Origin: Catellatospora sp. KI3
Lineage (GTDB): Bacteria > Actinomycetota > Actinomycetes > Mycobacteriales > Micromonosporaceae
Length of the DNA: 64,000 nucleotides
Assembly (NCBI RefSeq): GCF_029948125.1
Contig: NZ_JASAMB010000025.1
Coordinates: 1-64,000 of the forward strand
Direction: 5' to 3'
Shown: positions 1 through 8,695 of the stretch, one piece after another
Layout of the letters: every line of letters starts with the position of its first letter
How positions within the stretch are numbered: the stretch's first letter is position 1
Notes under the pieces: model-generated
What the model was told of the DNA's origin: nothing
Database searches by the model: none
What the model saw: only the letters and a program-made list of their open reading frames with translations
Program-made: the position numbers and the translations under genes

Positions 1-4
1 GTTC

Positions 5-41
5 CACAGAGGGCCTCCCCGCAAGGGGTAGGCCCTCTGTG
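5..41 (+). terminator. Strong hairpin, likely terminator of an upstream gene
   Basis: A perfect 12-bp stem (5-16 with 30-41) carries an inner CCCC/GGGG stem with a GCAA loop. A run of six T lies at 55-60, 13 nt after the stem. It precedes the first gene and probably ends transcription of a gene outside the window. It shows no tRNA-like arms. Confidence 0.7.
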
Positions 42-84
42 CGTTGTGCCGCCGTTTTTTGGCCGCATCAGGAAGGATGTACCC

Positions 85-2622
85 GTGAGTTCAGACGACA
101 AGCCCCGCGGCGAGCGAGGGCATTCCGGCGGCGACGCTGGCGGACAGCGTGGCGACCGGGGCGGGTACGACCGTTCCCACGGCAAGCGTGAAGGCTTCCG
201 CCGCGACGGCGACCGCGCGCGCGGTTTCGACGGCGGCTACGACCGCCCCCGCAACACCGGCGACCGCAGCGGATCGCGCGGCAACTTCGGCGGCGACCGC
301 CGTGAGGGCGGCTTCCGCTCCGGCGGCGACCGCCCGGCATCGGGTGAGCGCCGCGAAGGCGGCTTCCGCAGTGGCGGCGACCGTCCCAGCGGCGACCGCC
401 AGGGTGGTTTCCGCTCGGGTGGCGACCGCCCGGCTTACGGCGAGCGCCGCGAAGGCGGCTTCCGCAGCAGCGGTGACCGTCCCGGCGGCGACCGCCGCGA
501 GGGTGGTTTCCGCTCCGGCGGTGACCGTCGTGAGGGTGGCTTCCGCTCGGGTGGCGACCGGCCTTCGTACGGTGACCGTCGTGAGGGCGGCGACCGCGGT
601 GGTTTCCGTGGCGGCGACCGTCCGGGTGGTGACCGTCGTGAGGGTGGTTTCCGCTCCGGCGGTGACCGGCCGGCCTACGGCGAGCGTCGTGAGGGCGGCT
701 TCCGCAGCGGCGGTGACCGTCGTGAGGGCGGCTACCGCCCCGGCGGCGACCGTCCTTCTTACGGTGGTGACCGTCGTGAAGGTGGTTTCCGCTCCGGTGG
801 CGACCGGCCGGCTTACGGCGAGCGTCGTGAGGGCGGGTTCCGCAGCGGCGGCGACCGCGAGCGCTTCGGCGGCGGCGACCGCCCCAGCGGCGACCGCGGT
901 GGTTTCCGTGGCGGCGACCGTCCGGGTGGTGACCGTCGTGAGGGTGGTTTCCGCTCCGGCGGTGACCGGCCGGCCTACGGCGAGCGGCGTGAGGGCGGGT
1001 TCCGCAGTGGCGGGGACCGTCCCAGCGGTGACCGTCGTGAGGGTGGCTACCGCCCCGGCGGCGACCGTCCTTCGTACGGTGACCGTCGTGAGGGCGGTTT
1101 CCGTGGCGGCGACCGTCCTTCGTCCGGTGGTGACCGTCGTGAGGGTGGCTTCCGCTCCGGCGGTGACCGGCCCGCGTACGGCGAGCGTCGTGAGGGCGGG
1201 TTCCGCAGCGGCGGCGACCGTCCCAGCGGTGACCGTCGTGAGGGCGGCTACCGCCCCAGTGGCGATCGGCCTTCCTACGGCGACCGTCGCGAGGGCGGCG
1301 ACCGCCGTGAGGGCGGCTACCGCCCGGGTGGCGACCGCGAGCGTTTCGGCGGCGGTGACCGCCGTGAGGGCGGCTTCCGCGGTGGTGACCGTCCCGGTGG
1401 TGACCGCCGTGAGGGTGGTTTCCGCTCCGGCGGTGACCGGCCGGCGTACGGCGAGCGGCGTGAGGGCGGGTTCCGCAGTGGCGGCGACCGTCCCGGCGGT
1501 GACCGTCGCGAGGGCGGCGACCGCGCTGGTTTCCGTGGCGGCGACCGCGAGCGCGGCACCGAGCGGCGCGAGTTCGCCCGCTCGGACGACCGGGCCGGGT
1601 TCAAGGGTGCCGACGCGCCGCGCGACGAGCACGAGGAGAGCGCGGGCCGTCCGGGTCCGCAGCTGCCCGCCGACATCTCCGCGTCCGACCTGGACGCCGA
1701 CGTCCGTGCCGAGCTGCTGTCGCTGGCCAAGCCGGTCGCCGACACTGTGGCCAAGCACCTGGTCGCCACGGGTCAGCTGCTCGACGACGACCCGGAGCAG
1801 GCACTGCAGCACGCACTGGCCGCACGTCGGCTGGCCTCGCGCATCGCGGTCGTCCGCGAGGCGGTCGGGCTGGCGGCGTACCAGGCCGGTGACTGGGCCA
1901 GCGCCATCGCGGAGCTGCGCACGTACCACCGGATGACCGGGCGGCAGACGCACCTGGCCGTGCTGGCCGACTGCGAGCGCGCGCTGGGCCGGCCGGAGAA
2001 GGCGATCGACCTGTTCCGTGCCGCCGAGCGCGACAAGATGAGCCAGGGCGAGGCCCTGGAGCTGCTCATCGTCGCCGCCGGTGCCCGCAGTGACATGGGT
2101 CAGCACGACGCCGCGGCCGCGATGCTGCAGGTGCGCGAGCTGACGGTCGAGTCCACCGAGGACTGGGCGCCGCGGCTGCGGTACGCGTACGCCGATGCGC
2201 TGCTGGCGTCGGGCCGTAGCGACGAGGCGCGGGAGTGGTTCACCAAGGCCGCCGCCGCCGACACCGACGCGGTGACGGACGCGGCTGAGCGCCTGCTGGA
2301 GCTCGACGGTGTGGAGCTCGAGGACGAGTCCGATGAGGACGACGACCGTCCCGCCGCTCGCGCCAAGGACTCTGCCGACGACCTCGACTCCGATGAGGAG
2401 GACGAGGACGACGAAGACGACGATGATGACTACGACGACGACGAGGACGACGACTACGACGACGAGGATGAGGACGACCTCGACGACGAAGACGACGACC
2501 GCGACGACGAGGACGACGAGGACGACGAAGACGAGGACGAAGACGGCCTCGACGAGAAGGACTCGAAGTCGCCCGCGGCCTCGGCCGACAAGACCGAGCC
2601 GAAGGCGGATCCTGCCAAGTGA
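85..2622 (+). CDS. RGG-repeat / TPR / acidic-tail protein (Rv1691-like core)
   Basis: This is an 845-aa protein in three parts. Residues about 1-525 are a disordered Arg/Gly/Asp/Glu region made of units such as [10 protein letters not shown] and [11 protein letters not shown], resembling RGG boxes. Residues about 526-741 form a helical repeat domain that looks like tetratricopeptide repeats (for example [17 protein letters not shown]). Residues about 742-825 are an almost pure Asp/Glu tail. The neighbouring HAD phosphatase and tlyA match the order around mycobacterial Rv1691, a TPR protein of roughly 250 aa, so the RGG part looks like a lineage-specific expansion. I chose GTG 85 because AGGAAGGA lies at 70-77; the in-frame GTG at 46 lies before the T-run and has no such site. 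The function is not known. An RNA-binding or condensate role is inferred from composition only. Confidence 0.85.
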   Translation: MSSDDKPRGERGHSGGDAGGQRGDRGGYDRSHGKREGFRRDGDRARGFDGGYDRPRNTGDRSGSRGNFGGDRREGGFRSGGDRPASGERREGGFRSGGDRPSGDRQGGFRSGGDRPAYGERREGGFRSSGDRPGGDRREGGFRSGGDRREGGFRSGGDRPSYGDRREGGDRGGFRGGDRPGGDRREGGFRSGGDRPAYGERREGGFRSGGDRREGGYRPGGDRPSYGGDRREGGFRSGGDRPAYGERREGGFRSGGDRERFGGGDRPSGDRGGFRGGDRPGGDRREGGFRSGGDRPAYGERREGGFRSGGDRPSGDRREGGYRPGGDRPSYGDRREGGFRGGDRPSSGGDRREGGFRSGGDRPAYGERREGGFRSGGDRPSGDRREGGYRPSGDRPSYGDRREGGDRREGGYRPGGDRERFGGGDRREGGFRGGDRPGGDRREGGFRSGGDRPAYGERREGGFRSGGDRPGGDRREGGDRAGFRGGDRERGTERREFARSDDRAGFKGADAPRDEHEESAGRPGPQLPADISASDLDADVRAELLSLAKPVADTVAKHLVATGQLLDDDPEQALQHALAARRLASRIAVVREAVGLAAYQAGDWASAIAELRTYHRMTGRQTHLAVLADCERALGRPEKAIDLFRAAERDKMSQGEALELLIVAAGARSDMGQHDAAAAMLQVRELTVESTEDWAPRLRYAYADALLASGRSDEAREWFTKAAAADTDAVTDAAERLLELDGVELEDESDEDDDRPAARAKDSADDLDSDEEDEDDEDDDDDYDDDEDDDYDDEDEDDLDDEDDDRDDEDDEDDEDEDEDGLDEKDSKSPAASADKTEPKADPAK
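295..1560 (+). repeat. Internal RGG-coding tandem repeat array
   Basis: Degenerate 15-51-bp units coding for [17 protein letters not shown] and GYRPGGDRP are reiterated throughout. One block is duplicated exactly: 587-686 is identical to 887-986 over 100 bp, an offset of 300 bp. The array is in frame and uninterrupted. Long opposite-strand and alternative-frame ORFs across it are by-products of its codon periodicity. Confidence 0.9.
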
Positions 2623-3431
2623 CCGCGCTTGTCGAGGCTTATGACCTGGTCATCTTCGACCTCGACGGTGTGCTCTACCTCATCGACCGCCCCATTGCCG
2701 GGGCGGTCGATGCGCTCGCGAAGCTGCGGGCGCAGGGCATGCCGGTCCGGTTCGCGACCAACAACGCGTCGCGGCGCGCCGGTGAGGTGGCCGCGCTGCT
2801 GCGCGGCATGGGCATCGACGCCCAGACCGACGAGGTGCTGACCTCGGCGGGCGCGGCGGCGGCGTTGCTGGCGCAGCGGCTGGAGCCGGGCACGCCGGTG
2901 CTGGTGGTCGGCGCGGCCGCGCTGCGGGCCGAGGTCGTCGACGCGGGCCTGCGCCCGGTCGACAGCGCCGAGGACAATCCGCGCGCCGTGGTGCAGGGGT
3001 TCGGTCCCGAGGTGGGCTGGGCGCAACTGGCCGAGGCCAGTGTGGCGATCCGGGCGGGCGCGTGGTGGGTCGCCACGAACACCGACCGTACGCTGCCGAC
3101 GCTGCGCGGACCGTTGCCCGGCAACGGTTCCCTGGTCGCGGTGCTGGTCTCGGCGCTGGAGCGGCAGCCGGACGTGGTGGTCGGCAAGCCCGAGCCGGGC
3201 CTGTTCGCCACCGCCGCCGGCCAGGCGGGCGCGCACCGGGCGCTGGTCGTCGGTGACCGGCTCGACACCGACATCGCCGGGGCGCACCGCGCGGGCATGG
3301 ACAGCCTGCTGGTGCTGACCGGGGTCTCGACCGCGGTCGAGGCGGCCAAGGCCGACGGGCAGCAGCGGCCCACCTATGTGGCGGCTGATCTCGGGGGCCT
3401 CTTCACCGCGCCCGCGGTGCCGGCACGGTAG
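2619..3431 (+). CDS. HAD-superfamily sugar-phosphatase (NagD-like, subclass IIA)
   Basis: This 270-aa hydrolase starts at a GTG that overlaps the previous stop as GTGA, so the two genes are translationally coupled. Motif I is FDLDGVLY (residues about 13-20), motif II is ATNNASRR, and the C-terminal lysine and acidic motifs appear as VGKPEPGLF and [17 protein letters not shown]. Subclass IIA HAD enzymes such as NagD dephosphorylate small phosphorylated metabolites; the substrate here cannot be read from sequence. Length and order match the phosphatase next to tlyA in other actinobacteria. Confidence 0.9.
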   Translation: MTALVEAYDLVIFDLDGVLYLIDRPIAGAVDALAKLRAQGMPVRFATNNASRRAGEVAALLRGMGIDAQTDEVLTSAGAAAALLAQRLEPGTPVLVVGAAALRAEVVDAGLRPVDSAEDNPRAVVQGFGPEVGWAQLAEASVAIRAGAWWVATNTDRTLPTLRGPLPGNGSLVAVLVSALERQPDVVVGKPEPGLFATAAGQAGAHRALVVGDRLDTDIAGAHRAGMDSLLVLTGVSTAVEAAKADGQQRPTYVAADLGGLFTAPAVPAR

Positions 3432-3525
3432 TTTTGACCCGCGTAGGCCGGAGCCTGCCCCGACCACCGCTGTTCGGCGCGGTCGTGGGCGGGCCCTTTC
3501 CGGGTGCGTCAGTCGGCAGGGATGG

Positions 3526-4272
3526 ATGGTGACAGCAGTGGCGAACAAGTCGGGTGAACCGGTCCAGGACGTGGTCAAGGCATACCTTGAGCTGGCGTTC
3601 GGGCTAACTGAGGCGTCGAAGAAGAAGGCCGAGAAGACCGTCCGCAAGGCGGCCAAGGAACTGCTGGGCAAGAGCGGCGCCACCGCGACGCAGCTGCAGG
3701 CGATGGCCGAGGACCTGGTCACCACCGGGCTGGCCAACCGCGAGGCGGTCACCCGGATCGTGCGGCTGGAGCTCGATCGGGCGCTGGGCCGGGTGGGCCT
3801 GGCCACCGCCGAGGAGGTCGCCACGCTGACCGCCCGGATCGAGGACCTGGAGCGCGAGCTGCACGAGGCGCACGCCGCGGCCGCCGCCCCCGCCGCCGCG
3901 GTGTCCGCCCCGGCCGGCGCGACGGCCGCTGCCGAGCCCAAGGCCGCTGAGCCGAAGCCCGCCGCCAAGGCGGTGGCGAAGAAGACCGTCGCCAAGAAGG
4001 CTGTGGCCAAGGCCACTTCGCTCGGACCGGTGGGGTCGCCCACCGCGGCCGAGCCCGCCGCGCCGGTGGCCGAGGAGCCTGTCGCCGCGCCGAAGGCGGC
4101 CGACGACGTCCCGGTCGCGGCGAAGAAGGCCCCGGCCAAGAAGGGCGCCGCCAAGGCCGTGCCCGCGAAGACCGAGCCCGCCAAGGCCGCGGCGACCAAG
4201 GCGGCACCGGCCAAGGCCGTGGCTAAGAAGACGCCGGCCAAGAAGACGGCCGCCGGCAGGGCCGGGTCATGA
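3526..4272 (+). CDS. Phasin-like helical protein with histone H1-like Lys/Ala/Pro tail
   Basis: The protein is about 248 aa. Residues 1-110 are predicted helical and amphipathic (KAYLELAFGLTEASKKKAE, then a coiled-coil segment RIEDLERELHEAHA), reminiscent of phasin-like proteins. The remainder is an Ala/Pro/Lys-rich tail with AKK and PAKK motifs like the C-terminal domain of histone H1 or the basic tails of actinobacterial nucleoid proteins. AGGGA lies at 3518-3522; ATG 3526 and GTG 3529 are both possible starts. The next small gene overlaps its stop as ATGA. A DNA- or polyanion-binding role is inferred from the tail only. Confidence 0.75.
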   Translation: MVTAVANKSGEPVQDVVKAYLELAFGLTEASKKKAEKTVRKAAKELLGKSGATATQLQAMAEDLVTTGLANREAVTRIVRLELDRALGRVGLATAEEVATLTARIEDLERELHEAHAAAAAPAAAVSAPAGATAAAEPKAAEPKPAAKAVAKKTVAKKAVAKATSLGPVGSPTAAEPAAPVAEEPVAAPKAADDVPVAAKKAPAKKGAAKAVPAKTEPAKAAATKAAPAKAVAKKTPAKKTAAGRAGS

Positions 4273-4496
4273 GTTCGCCGCAGCTGCCGCTGTCGTTCTC
4301 GACGGGTGCGCCCGCACCGCGCCCAGCGCCGAGCCCGGCCACGCTGATGCCCGGTCCGACCGGGCACCACGCGGTCGACGCGGCCGTGCGCGCGGTGGCC
4401 AACACCGCCGAGCTGCCCCTGGCGGAGCAGCTGGAGGCGTATGAGGCGGCACACCGCACGCTGCGCGAGGTGCTGACCGCTATCGACGCGGCCTGA
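4269..4496 (+). CDS. Small conserved hypothetical protein upstream of tlyA
   Basis: This 75-aa protein has a Pro/Ala-rich N-terminal half and one clear amphipathic helix at the C-terminus (AEQLEAYEAAHRTLREVL). Its ATG overlaps the preceding TGA, and it ends 7 nt before tlyA, so it sits in the same operon. It occupies the position of mycobacterial Rv1693. No catalytic motif is visible and the function is unknown. Confidence 0.75.
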   Translation: MSSPQLPLSFSTGAPAPRPAPSPATLMPGPTGHHAVDAAVRAVANTAELPLAEQLEAYEAAHRTLREVLTAIDAA

Positions 4497-4503
4497 GGCC
4501 GCC

Positions 4504-5322
4504 GTGGCCAAGCGCACCCGCCTGGATGCGGAGCTGGTCCGGCGCGGCCTGGCCCGCTCCCGCGAGCAGGCCGGCGAGCTGATCGCCGCGGGCCGGGTCG
4601 AGGTACGCGGCACGGCGGCGCACAAGGCGGCGGCCATGGTCGACCCCGCCGACGCGGTACGGGTCGTCGACGCCCCGGGGGACGAGTACGTCTCGCGGGG
4701 CGGGCACAAGCTGGCCGGTGCGCTGGCGGCGTTCGTCCCGCTGGGGCTGGTCGTCGCCGGGCGCCGCTGCCTGGACGCCGGGGCGTCCACCGGTGGCTTC
4801 ACCGACGTGCTGCTGCGCGCGGGGGTGGCCGAGGTGGTCGCCGTGGACGTGGGCTACGGACAGCTGGCGTGGCCGCTGCGTACCGATGAGCGGGTGAAGG
4901 TGCACGAGCGCACCAACGTGCGCACGCTGACGCCCGAGCTGATCGGCGGCGTGGTCGGGCTCACCGTGGCGGACCTGTCGTTCATCTCGCTGCGGCTGGT
5001 GCTGCCCGCGCTGGCCGCCTGCACCGACGGCGACCTGGTGCTGATGGTCAAGCCGCAGTTCGAGGTGGGCAAGGAGCGGGTCGGCCCGGGCGGGGTCGTC
5101 CGCGACCCGGCTCTGCGCGCCGACGCGGTGCTGGATGTGGCCGCCGCCGCGACGGAGCTGGGCCTGGGCGTGGCGGGTGTCACCGCGAGCCCGCTGCCGG
5201 GGCCGTCGGGCAACGTCGAGTTCTTCGTGTGGTTCCGCCGGGACGCGCCCGCGCCCGACCCTGAGCGCATCCGCGAGGTGGTCGAGGCGGGGGTGCCCGA
5301 GCAGACTGAGAGCGGGCAGTGA
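4504..5322 (+). CDS. tlyA: TlyA: 16S/23S rRNA 2'-O-ribose methyltransferase
   Basis: This 272-aa protein has an N-terminal S4 RNA-binding domain (LVRRGLARSREQAGELIAAG) followed by an FtsJ-like Rossmann methyltransferase with SAM motif CLDAGASTGGFTDVLLRAG and the YVSRGGHKL linker typical of the family. TlyA methylates 16S C1409 and 23S C1920 (E. coli numbering), and its loss gives capreomycin/viomycin resistance in mycobacteria. The order tlyA - nadK - recN is the standard actinobacterial one. It starts at GTG 4504. Confidence 0.95.
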   Translation: MAKRTRLDAELVRRGLARSREQAGELIAAGRVEVRGTAAHKAAAMVDPADAVRVVDAPGDEYVSRGGHKLAGALAAFVPLGLVVAGRRCLDAGASTGGFTDVLLRAGVAEVVAVDVGYGQLAWPLRTDERVKVHERTNVRTLTPELIGGVVGLTVADLSFISLRLVLPALAACTDGDLVLMVKPQFEVGKERVGPGGVVRDPALRADAVLDVAAAATELGLGVAGVTASPLPGPSGNVEFFVWFRRDAPAPDPERIREVVEAGVPEQTESGQ

Positions 5323-5339
5323 CGACTGGGGGAGGCACG

Positions 5340-6242
5340 GTGACGGAGCGCGTGGCGCTGCTGGTCACCCATACCGGGCGCAAGGATTCGACCGACCACG
5401 CCCGGACGGTGGCGCGCGACCTGATCGCGGCTGGTTTCACGGTACGGGTCGTCGCCGAGGAGTTCGGGGAGCTGGACCTGTCCGGCGTGGCGCCCGTCTC
5501 CGGGGCGTGCGCGGCACGGGACGCCGAGATCGTGTTCGCCATCGGCGGCGACGGCACCCTGCTGCGCGCGGCCGAGCTGGCCCGCCCGGAGGGCGCCCCG
5601 CTGCTGGGCATCAACCTGGGCCGGGTCGGCTTCCTGGCCGAGGCCGAGATCGCCGACCTGGATCTGGCGGTACGCGACGTGGTGGCGCGCGCCTACAGCG
5701 TCGAGGAGCGGCTGACCATCGACGTCACCGCCGAACTGGCCGGCGAGACCATCGCCGAGTCCTGGGCGCTCAACGAGGTCAGCGTGGAGAAGGCCAGCCG
5801 GGAGCGGATGCTGGAGCTGCTGGTCGATGTGGACGGTCGGCCGCTGTCGCGCTACGGCTGCGACGGCGTGGTGTGCGCCACTCCGACGGGCTCGACGGCG
5901 TACGCGTTCTCGGCGGGCGGGCCGGTGGTGTGGCCGCAGGTCGAGGCGCTGCTGCTGGTGCCGATCAGTGCGCACGCGCTGTTCAGCCGCCCGCTGGTGA
6001 CGGCACCCAGCTCGCTGATCCAGATCACCATCGACCCGTACACCGAGCAGGCGGTGATGTGCGCCGACGGCCGCCGGGTGTTCCACCTGCCGCCGGGCGC
6101 GCAGGTCACGGTGCGTCGCGGGGCGCTGCCGGTGCGCGTGGCGCGCCTGCGTACGCAGCCGTTCACCGACCGGCTGGTGGCCAAGTTCGGCCTCCCGGTG
6201 GAGGGCTGGCGCGGTCACGGCGACCGACACGCGACCCACTGA
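5340..6242 (+). CDS. nadK: NAD kinase
   Basis: This ATP-NAD kinase of about 300 aa makes NADP. The signature GGDGT is at residues 69-73, followed by INLGRVGFLAE, NEVSVEK and the NAD-binding segment CATPTGSTAYAFSAGGP. I chose GTG 5340, which has GGGGGAGG 6-7 nt upstream (5328-5335). The alternative in-frame GTG 5319 overlaps the tlyA stop but would add seven Gly/Thr-rich residues with no ribosome-binding site. Confidence 0.95.
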   Translation: MTERVALLVTHTGRKDSTDHARTVARDLIAAGFTVRVVAEEFGELDLSGVAPVSGACAARDAEIVFAIGGDGTLLRAAELARPEGAPLLGINLGRVGFLAEAEIADLDLAVRDVVARAYSVEERLTIDVTAELAGETIAESWALNEVSVEKASRERMLELLVDVDGRPLSRYGCDGVVCATPTGSTAYAFSAGGPVVWPQVEALLLVPISAHALFSRPLVTAPSSLIQITIDPYTEQAVMCADGRRVFHLPPGAQVTVRRGALPVRVARLRTQPFTDRLVAKFGLPVEGWRGHGDRHATH

Positions 6243-6265
6243 GCAGGTGACGGGCCCCTCCCAGC

Positions 6266-6294
6266 GTGACAGTGTCACAGGGGCGGACTACTGT
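6266..6294 (+). promoter_or_regulatory. Candidate recN promoter with overlapping palindrome, leaderless
   Basis: A -35 GTGACA (6266-6271) and a -10 TACTGT (6289-6294) are separated by 17 nt, and recN starts with GTG only 8 nt after the -10, so its transcript would be leaderless. The -35 is embedded in the palindrome GTGACAGTGTCAC (6266-6278), a plausible operator. No ribosome-binding site precedes recN, which agrees with leaderless translation. Confidence 0.5.
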
Positions 6295-6302
6295 CATCTG
6301 CT

Positions 6303-8051
6303 GTGCTGGAAGAGTTGCGCATCACCGGTCTCGGCGTCATCGAGGACACCACGCTCCCGCTGACCCGTGGCATGAACGTCATCACAGGTGAGACCGGCGC
6401 CGGCAAGACCATGGTCGTCACCGGTCTGGGGCTGCTCTTCGGCGGCCGGGCCGACGCGGGCCGGGTCCGGCAGGATCCGGGCCGGGCGTCGGTCGAGGGT
6501 CGGCTGCGGCTGGACGGGCACGCCGCCTCCGCGGTGTCGGCGCGTGTCGCCGACGCCGGAGCCGAGGCCGACGTGGACGGCAGCCTGCTCATGAGCCGCA
6601 CCGTCACCATCGAGGGCCGGTCCAAGGCGTTCGTGGGCGGCCGCACCGTGCCGGTGGCGCTGCTGGGCGAGGTCGGCGAGCTGGTCGTCGCCGTGCACGG
6701 CCAGTCCGACCAGCTGCGGCTGCTGCGCCCGTCCGAGCAGCGCGGCGCGCTGGACCGCTTCGCCGGGCCGGAGCACGAGAAGCTGCTCGTCGAGTTCAAG
6801 GAGCTGTTCAGCCGCTGGCGCGGTGTCGCCGACGACCTGGCCGACCGGCGCGCCAACGCGCGCACCCGGGCGCAGGAGGCGGACCTGCTGCGGCTGGGCC
6901 TCGACGAGATCACCCGGGTCGACCCGCAGCCCGGCGAGGACGAGGAGCTGCGCAACGAGGCCCAGCGCCTCGAGCACGCCGAGGGTCTGCGTACGGCCGC
7001 GCACATCGCGCACCAGGCGATCGCCGGTGGCGGCGAGACCGACAGCGAGGACGCGACCAGCCTCGTCGGCACCGCCCGCCGCACGCTGGAGTCCCAGTCG
7101 ACCGTCGACACGAAGCTCGGCGAGTTCGCGGCCCGGCTCGAGGAGGCGGCCACGCTGCTCGGCGACGTGTCCGTGGAGCTGTCGACGTACCTGGCCAGCC
7201 TCGACGCCGACCCGGCCCGCCTGCAGTTCATCTACGAGCGGCGCGCCGCCCTGCGCTCCCTCACCCGCAAGTACGCCGACGACGTCGAGGGCGTCATCGT
7301 CTGGGCCGAGAACGCCAAGGCCCGGCTGGCCGCGCTGGACACCTCCGACGAGCTGCTGGAGGAGCTCGAGCGTGAGATGAACCGGCTCGCCGGCGAGGTC
7401 GCGGTGGTCGCCGAGAAGCTGCGCGCGGCGCGGCTGGAGGCCGCCGGGCGCTTCGCCGACAAGGTCACCGTCGAACTCGCGGGTCTGGCCATGCCGCACG
7501 CGCGGATCCAGGTGCTGGTCGTGCCACGAGCGGCCGGTGACATCACGCTGGTGGTCGGCGGGGTCGAGTCGGGCGTGAGCCCCGACGGCGCCGACGACAT
7601 CGAGCTGCGCCTGCTGGCCCACCCCGGCGCGCCCGCGCTGCCGCTGCAGAAGGGCGCCTCCGGCGGTGAGCTGTCGCGCGTCATGCTGGCCATCGAGGTG
7701 GTGTTCGCCGGGGTCGGCGGCCCGCCCACGCTGGTCTTCGACGAGGTCGACTCCGGGGTCGGCGGCCGCGCCGCGGTCGAGATCGGACGGCGGCTGGCCC
7801 GGCTGGCCCGTAACCACCAGGTGCTGGTGGTGACCCACCTGCCGCAGGTGGCCGCGTTCGCCGACCGGCACCTGGTGGTGGCCAAGGACACCGGCGGCGC
7901 GATCACGACCAGTGGCGTCCGCGTGGTCGAGGAGACCGAGCGGGCCCGCGAGCTGGCCCGCATGCTGGCCGGCCTGCCCGACTCCGACCTGGGTATCGCG
8001 CACGCGGAGGAGTTGCTGGCGGTCGCCGCCCGCGACCGTACCGCCGACTGA
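6303..8051 (+). CDS. recN: DNA repair ATPase RecN
   Basis: This 582-aa SMC-like protein acts in double-strand-break repair. Walker A is GETGAGKT (residues 29-36), the ABC signature is GASGGELSRVMLA and Walker B/D-loop is TLVFDEVDSGVGG near the C-terminus. The middle is a long charged coiled coil. Length is typical for RecN. It lies between nadK and, further on, steA, the usual actinobacterial neighbourhood. It appears to have its own promoter rather than relying on nadK read-through. Confidence 0.95.
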   Translation: MLEELRITGLGVIEDTTLPLTRGMNVITGETGAGKTMVVTGLGLLFGGRADAGRVRQDPGRASVEGRLRLDGHAASAVSARVADAGAEADVDGSLLMSRTVTIEGRSKAFVGGRTVPVALLGEVGELVVAVHGQSDQLRLLRPSEQRGALDRFAGPEHEKLLVEFKELFSRWRGVADDLADRRANARTRAQEADLLRLGLDEITRVDPQPGEDEELRNEAQRLEHAEGLRTAAHIAHQAIAGGGETDSEDATSLVGTARRTLESQSTVDTKLGEFAARLEEAATLLGDVSVELSTYLASLDADPARLQFIYERRAALRSLTRKYADDVEGVIVWAENAKARLAALDTSDELLEELEREMNRLAGEVAVVAEKLRAARLEAAGRFADKVTVELAGLAMPHARIQVLVVPRAAGDITLVVGGVESGVSPDGADDIELRLLAHPGAPALPLQKGASGGELSRVMLAIEVVFAGVGGPPTLVFDEVDSGVGGRAAVEIGRRLARLARNHQVLVVTHLPQVAAFADRHLVVAKDTGGAITTSGVRVVEETERARELARMLAGLPDSDLGIAHAEELLAVAARDRTAD

Positions 8052-8164
8052 CCCGTCCCCACCCGTCAGCCCCGACCCCCGCCCCGGCGGCGGCCGGGGC
8101 TGACGCGTATCCAGACCCGCAACGAAATCCGCAACGGGGTCCCGCCCGCCCCGCCCGGCTTGTT

Positions 8165-8229
8165 ATAGACGTTGGCCTATCACGTCGACTTTGATCTTGC
8201 GAGAGTCCTCGTAATAGGCCAATGTCTAT
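8165..8229 (+). repeat. Family A inverted repeat, copy 1 (65 bp)
   Basis: 16-nt arms at 8165-8180 (ATAGACGTTGGCCTAT) and 8214-8229 enclose a 33-nt spacer. The arms pair with a single G-T mismatch. A second copy lies at 57513-57577 with the same arm and spacer lengths. In both, the spacer begins CACG, has GATCT at the same internal position and ends CGTA. It sits between the recN and SMR gene ends and abuts the CGTGG array. Confidence 0.9.
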
Positions 8230-8230
8230 T

Positions 8231-8315
8231 CGTGGCGTGGCGTGGCGTGGCGTGGCGTGGCGTGGCGTGGCGTGGCGTGGCGTGGCGTGGCGTGGCGTGG
8301 CGTGGCGTGGCGTGG
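8231..8315 (+). repeat. Perfect pentanucleotide array (CGTGG)17
   Basis: Seventeen uninterrupted copies of CGTGG start one base after family A copy 1 and end 7 bp before the stop codon of the convergent SMR gene. Perfect arrays of this length usually vary in copy number by slippage. ORFs that run across it encode only short-period peptides. Confidence 0.97.
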
Positions 8316-8322
8316 CGGTGTT

Positions 8323-8646
8323 TCAGTGGGATTGGCCGAGTTCGAGGGCGGCTACGCCTGCGGCTACCAGGATCAGGCCGGCGATCTGGATCCAGGTGAA
8401 TTTGTCGTGGAAGAAGACGACTCCGGCGATAGCGACGAGGGCGACGCCGATCCCGGCCCAGACGCCGTAGGCGAGGCCGAGGGCCATGCCGCGTTTGAGT
8501 ACCTGGCTCGGCAGGGCGAATGCCGTCAAGTAGCCGACCACGACCACGATCGACGGGACCAGCCTGGTGAAACCCGCCGAAGCGCGCAGGCACACGGTCG
8601 CGGCGACCTCCGCCAGGATCGCGCCCGCCAGCATGAGATACGCCAT
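8323..8646 (-). CDS. Small multidrug resistance (SMR/EmrE family) efflux protein
   Basis: This 107-aa protein has four predicted transmembrane helices, the usual SMR size. The essential membrane glutamate of helix 1 is present at residue 13 ([15 protein letters not shown]), and the family segment [16 protein letters not shown] forms helix 3. SMR dimers exchange protons for cationic drugs or guanidinium. I chose the ATG at 8646 because the longer frame would read through the family B repeat upstream. The gene opposes recN and interrupts the recN-steA adjacency seen in mycobacteria. Confidence 0.85.
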   Translation of the reverse strand: MAYLMLAGAILAEVAATVCLRASAGFTRLVPSIVVVVGYLTAFALPSQVLKRGMALGLAYGVWAGIGVALVAIAGVVFFHDKFTWIQIAGLILVAAGVAALELGQSH

Positions 8647-8695
8647 CCGATCACTGTAAACAGCGCGTCGGGCGCCGCGGCCGGTCCCCAGGCCG

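Noticed and set aside
1-45. Possible tRNA end or attenuator
   Set aside because: The hairpin has no tRNA arm pattern or CCA, and no leader peptide is visible; a terminator explains it.
149-1936. A 595-codon plus-strand frame overlapping the RGG gene
   Set aside because: It encodes Ala/Thr/Val repeats from the shifted frame of the same array; third-position bias supports the RGG frame.
91-2106. A 671-codon open frame on the minus strand opposite the RGG array
   Set aside because: Its Thr/Ala/Val periodicity is the complement of the GGFRSGGDR codons; it has no family features or ribosome-binding site.
2454-4802. A 782-codon minus-strand frame across four genes
   Set aside because: It spans well-recognised genes on the other strand, and its composition is a Ser/Ala/Arg shadow.
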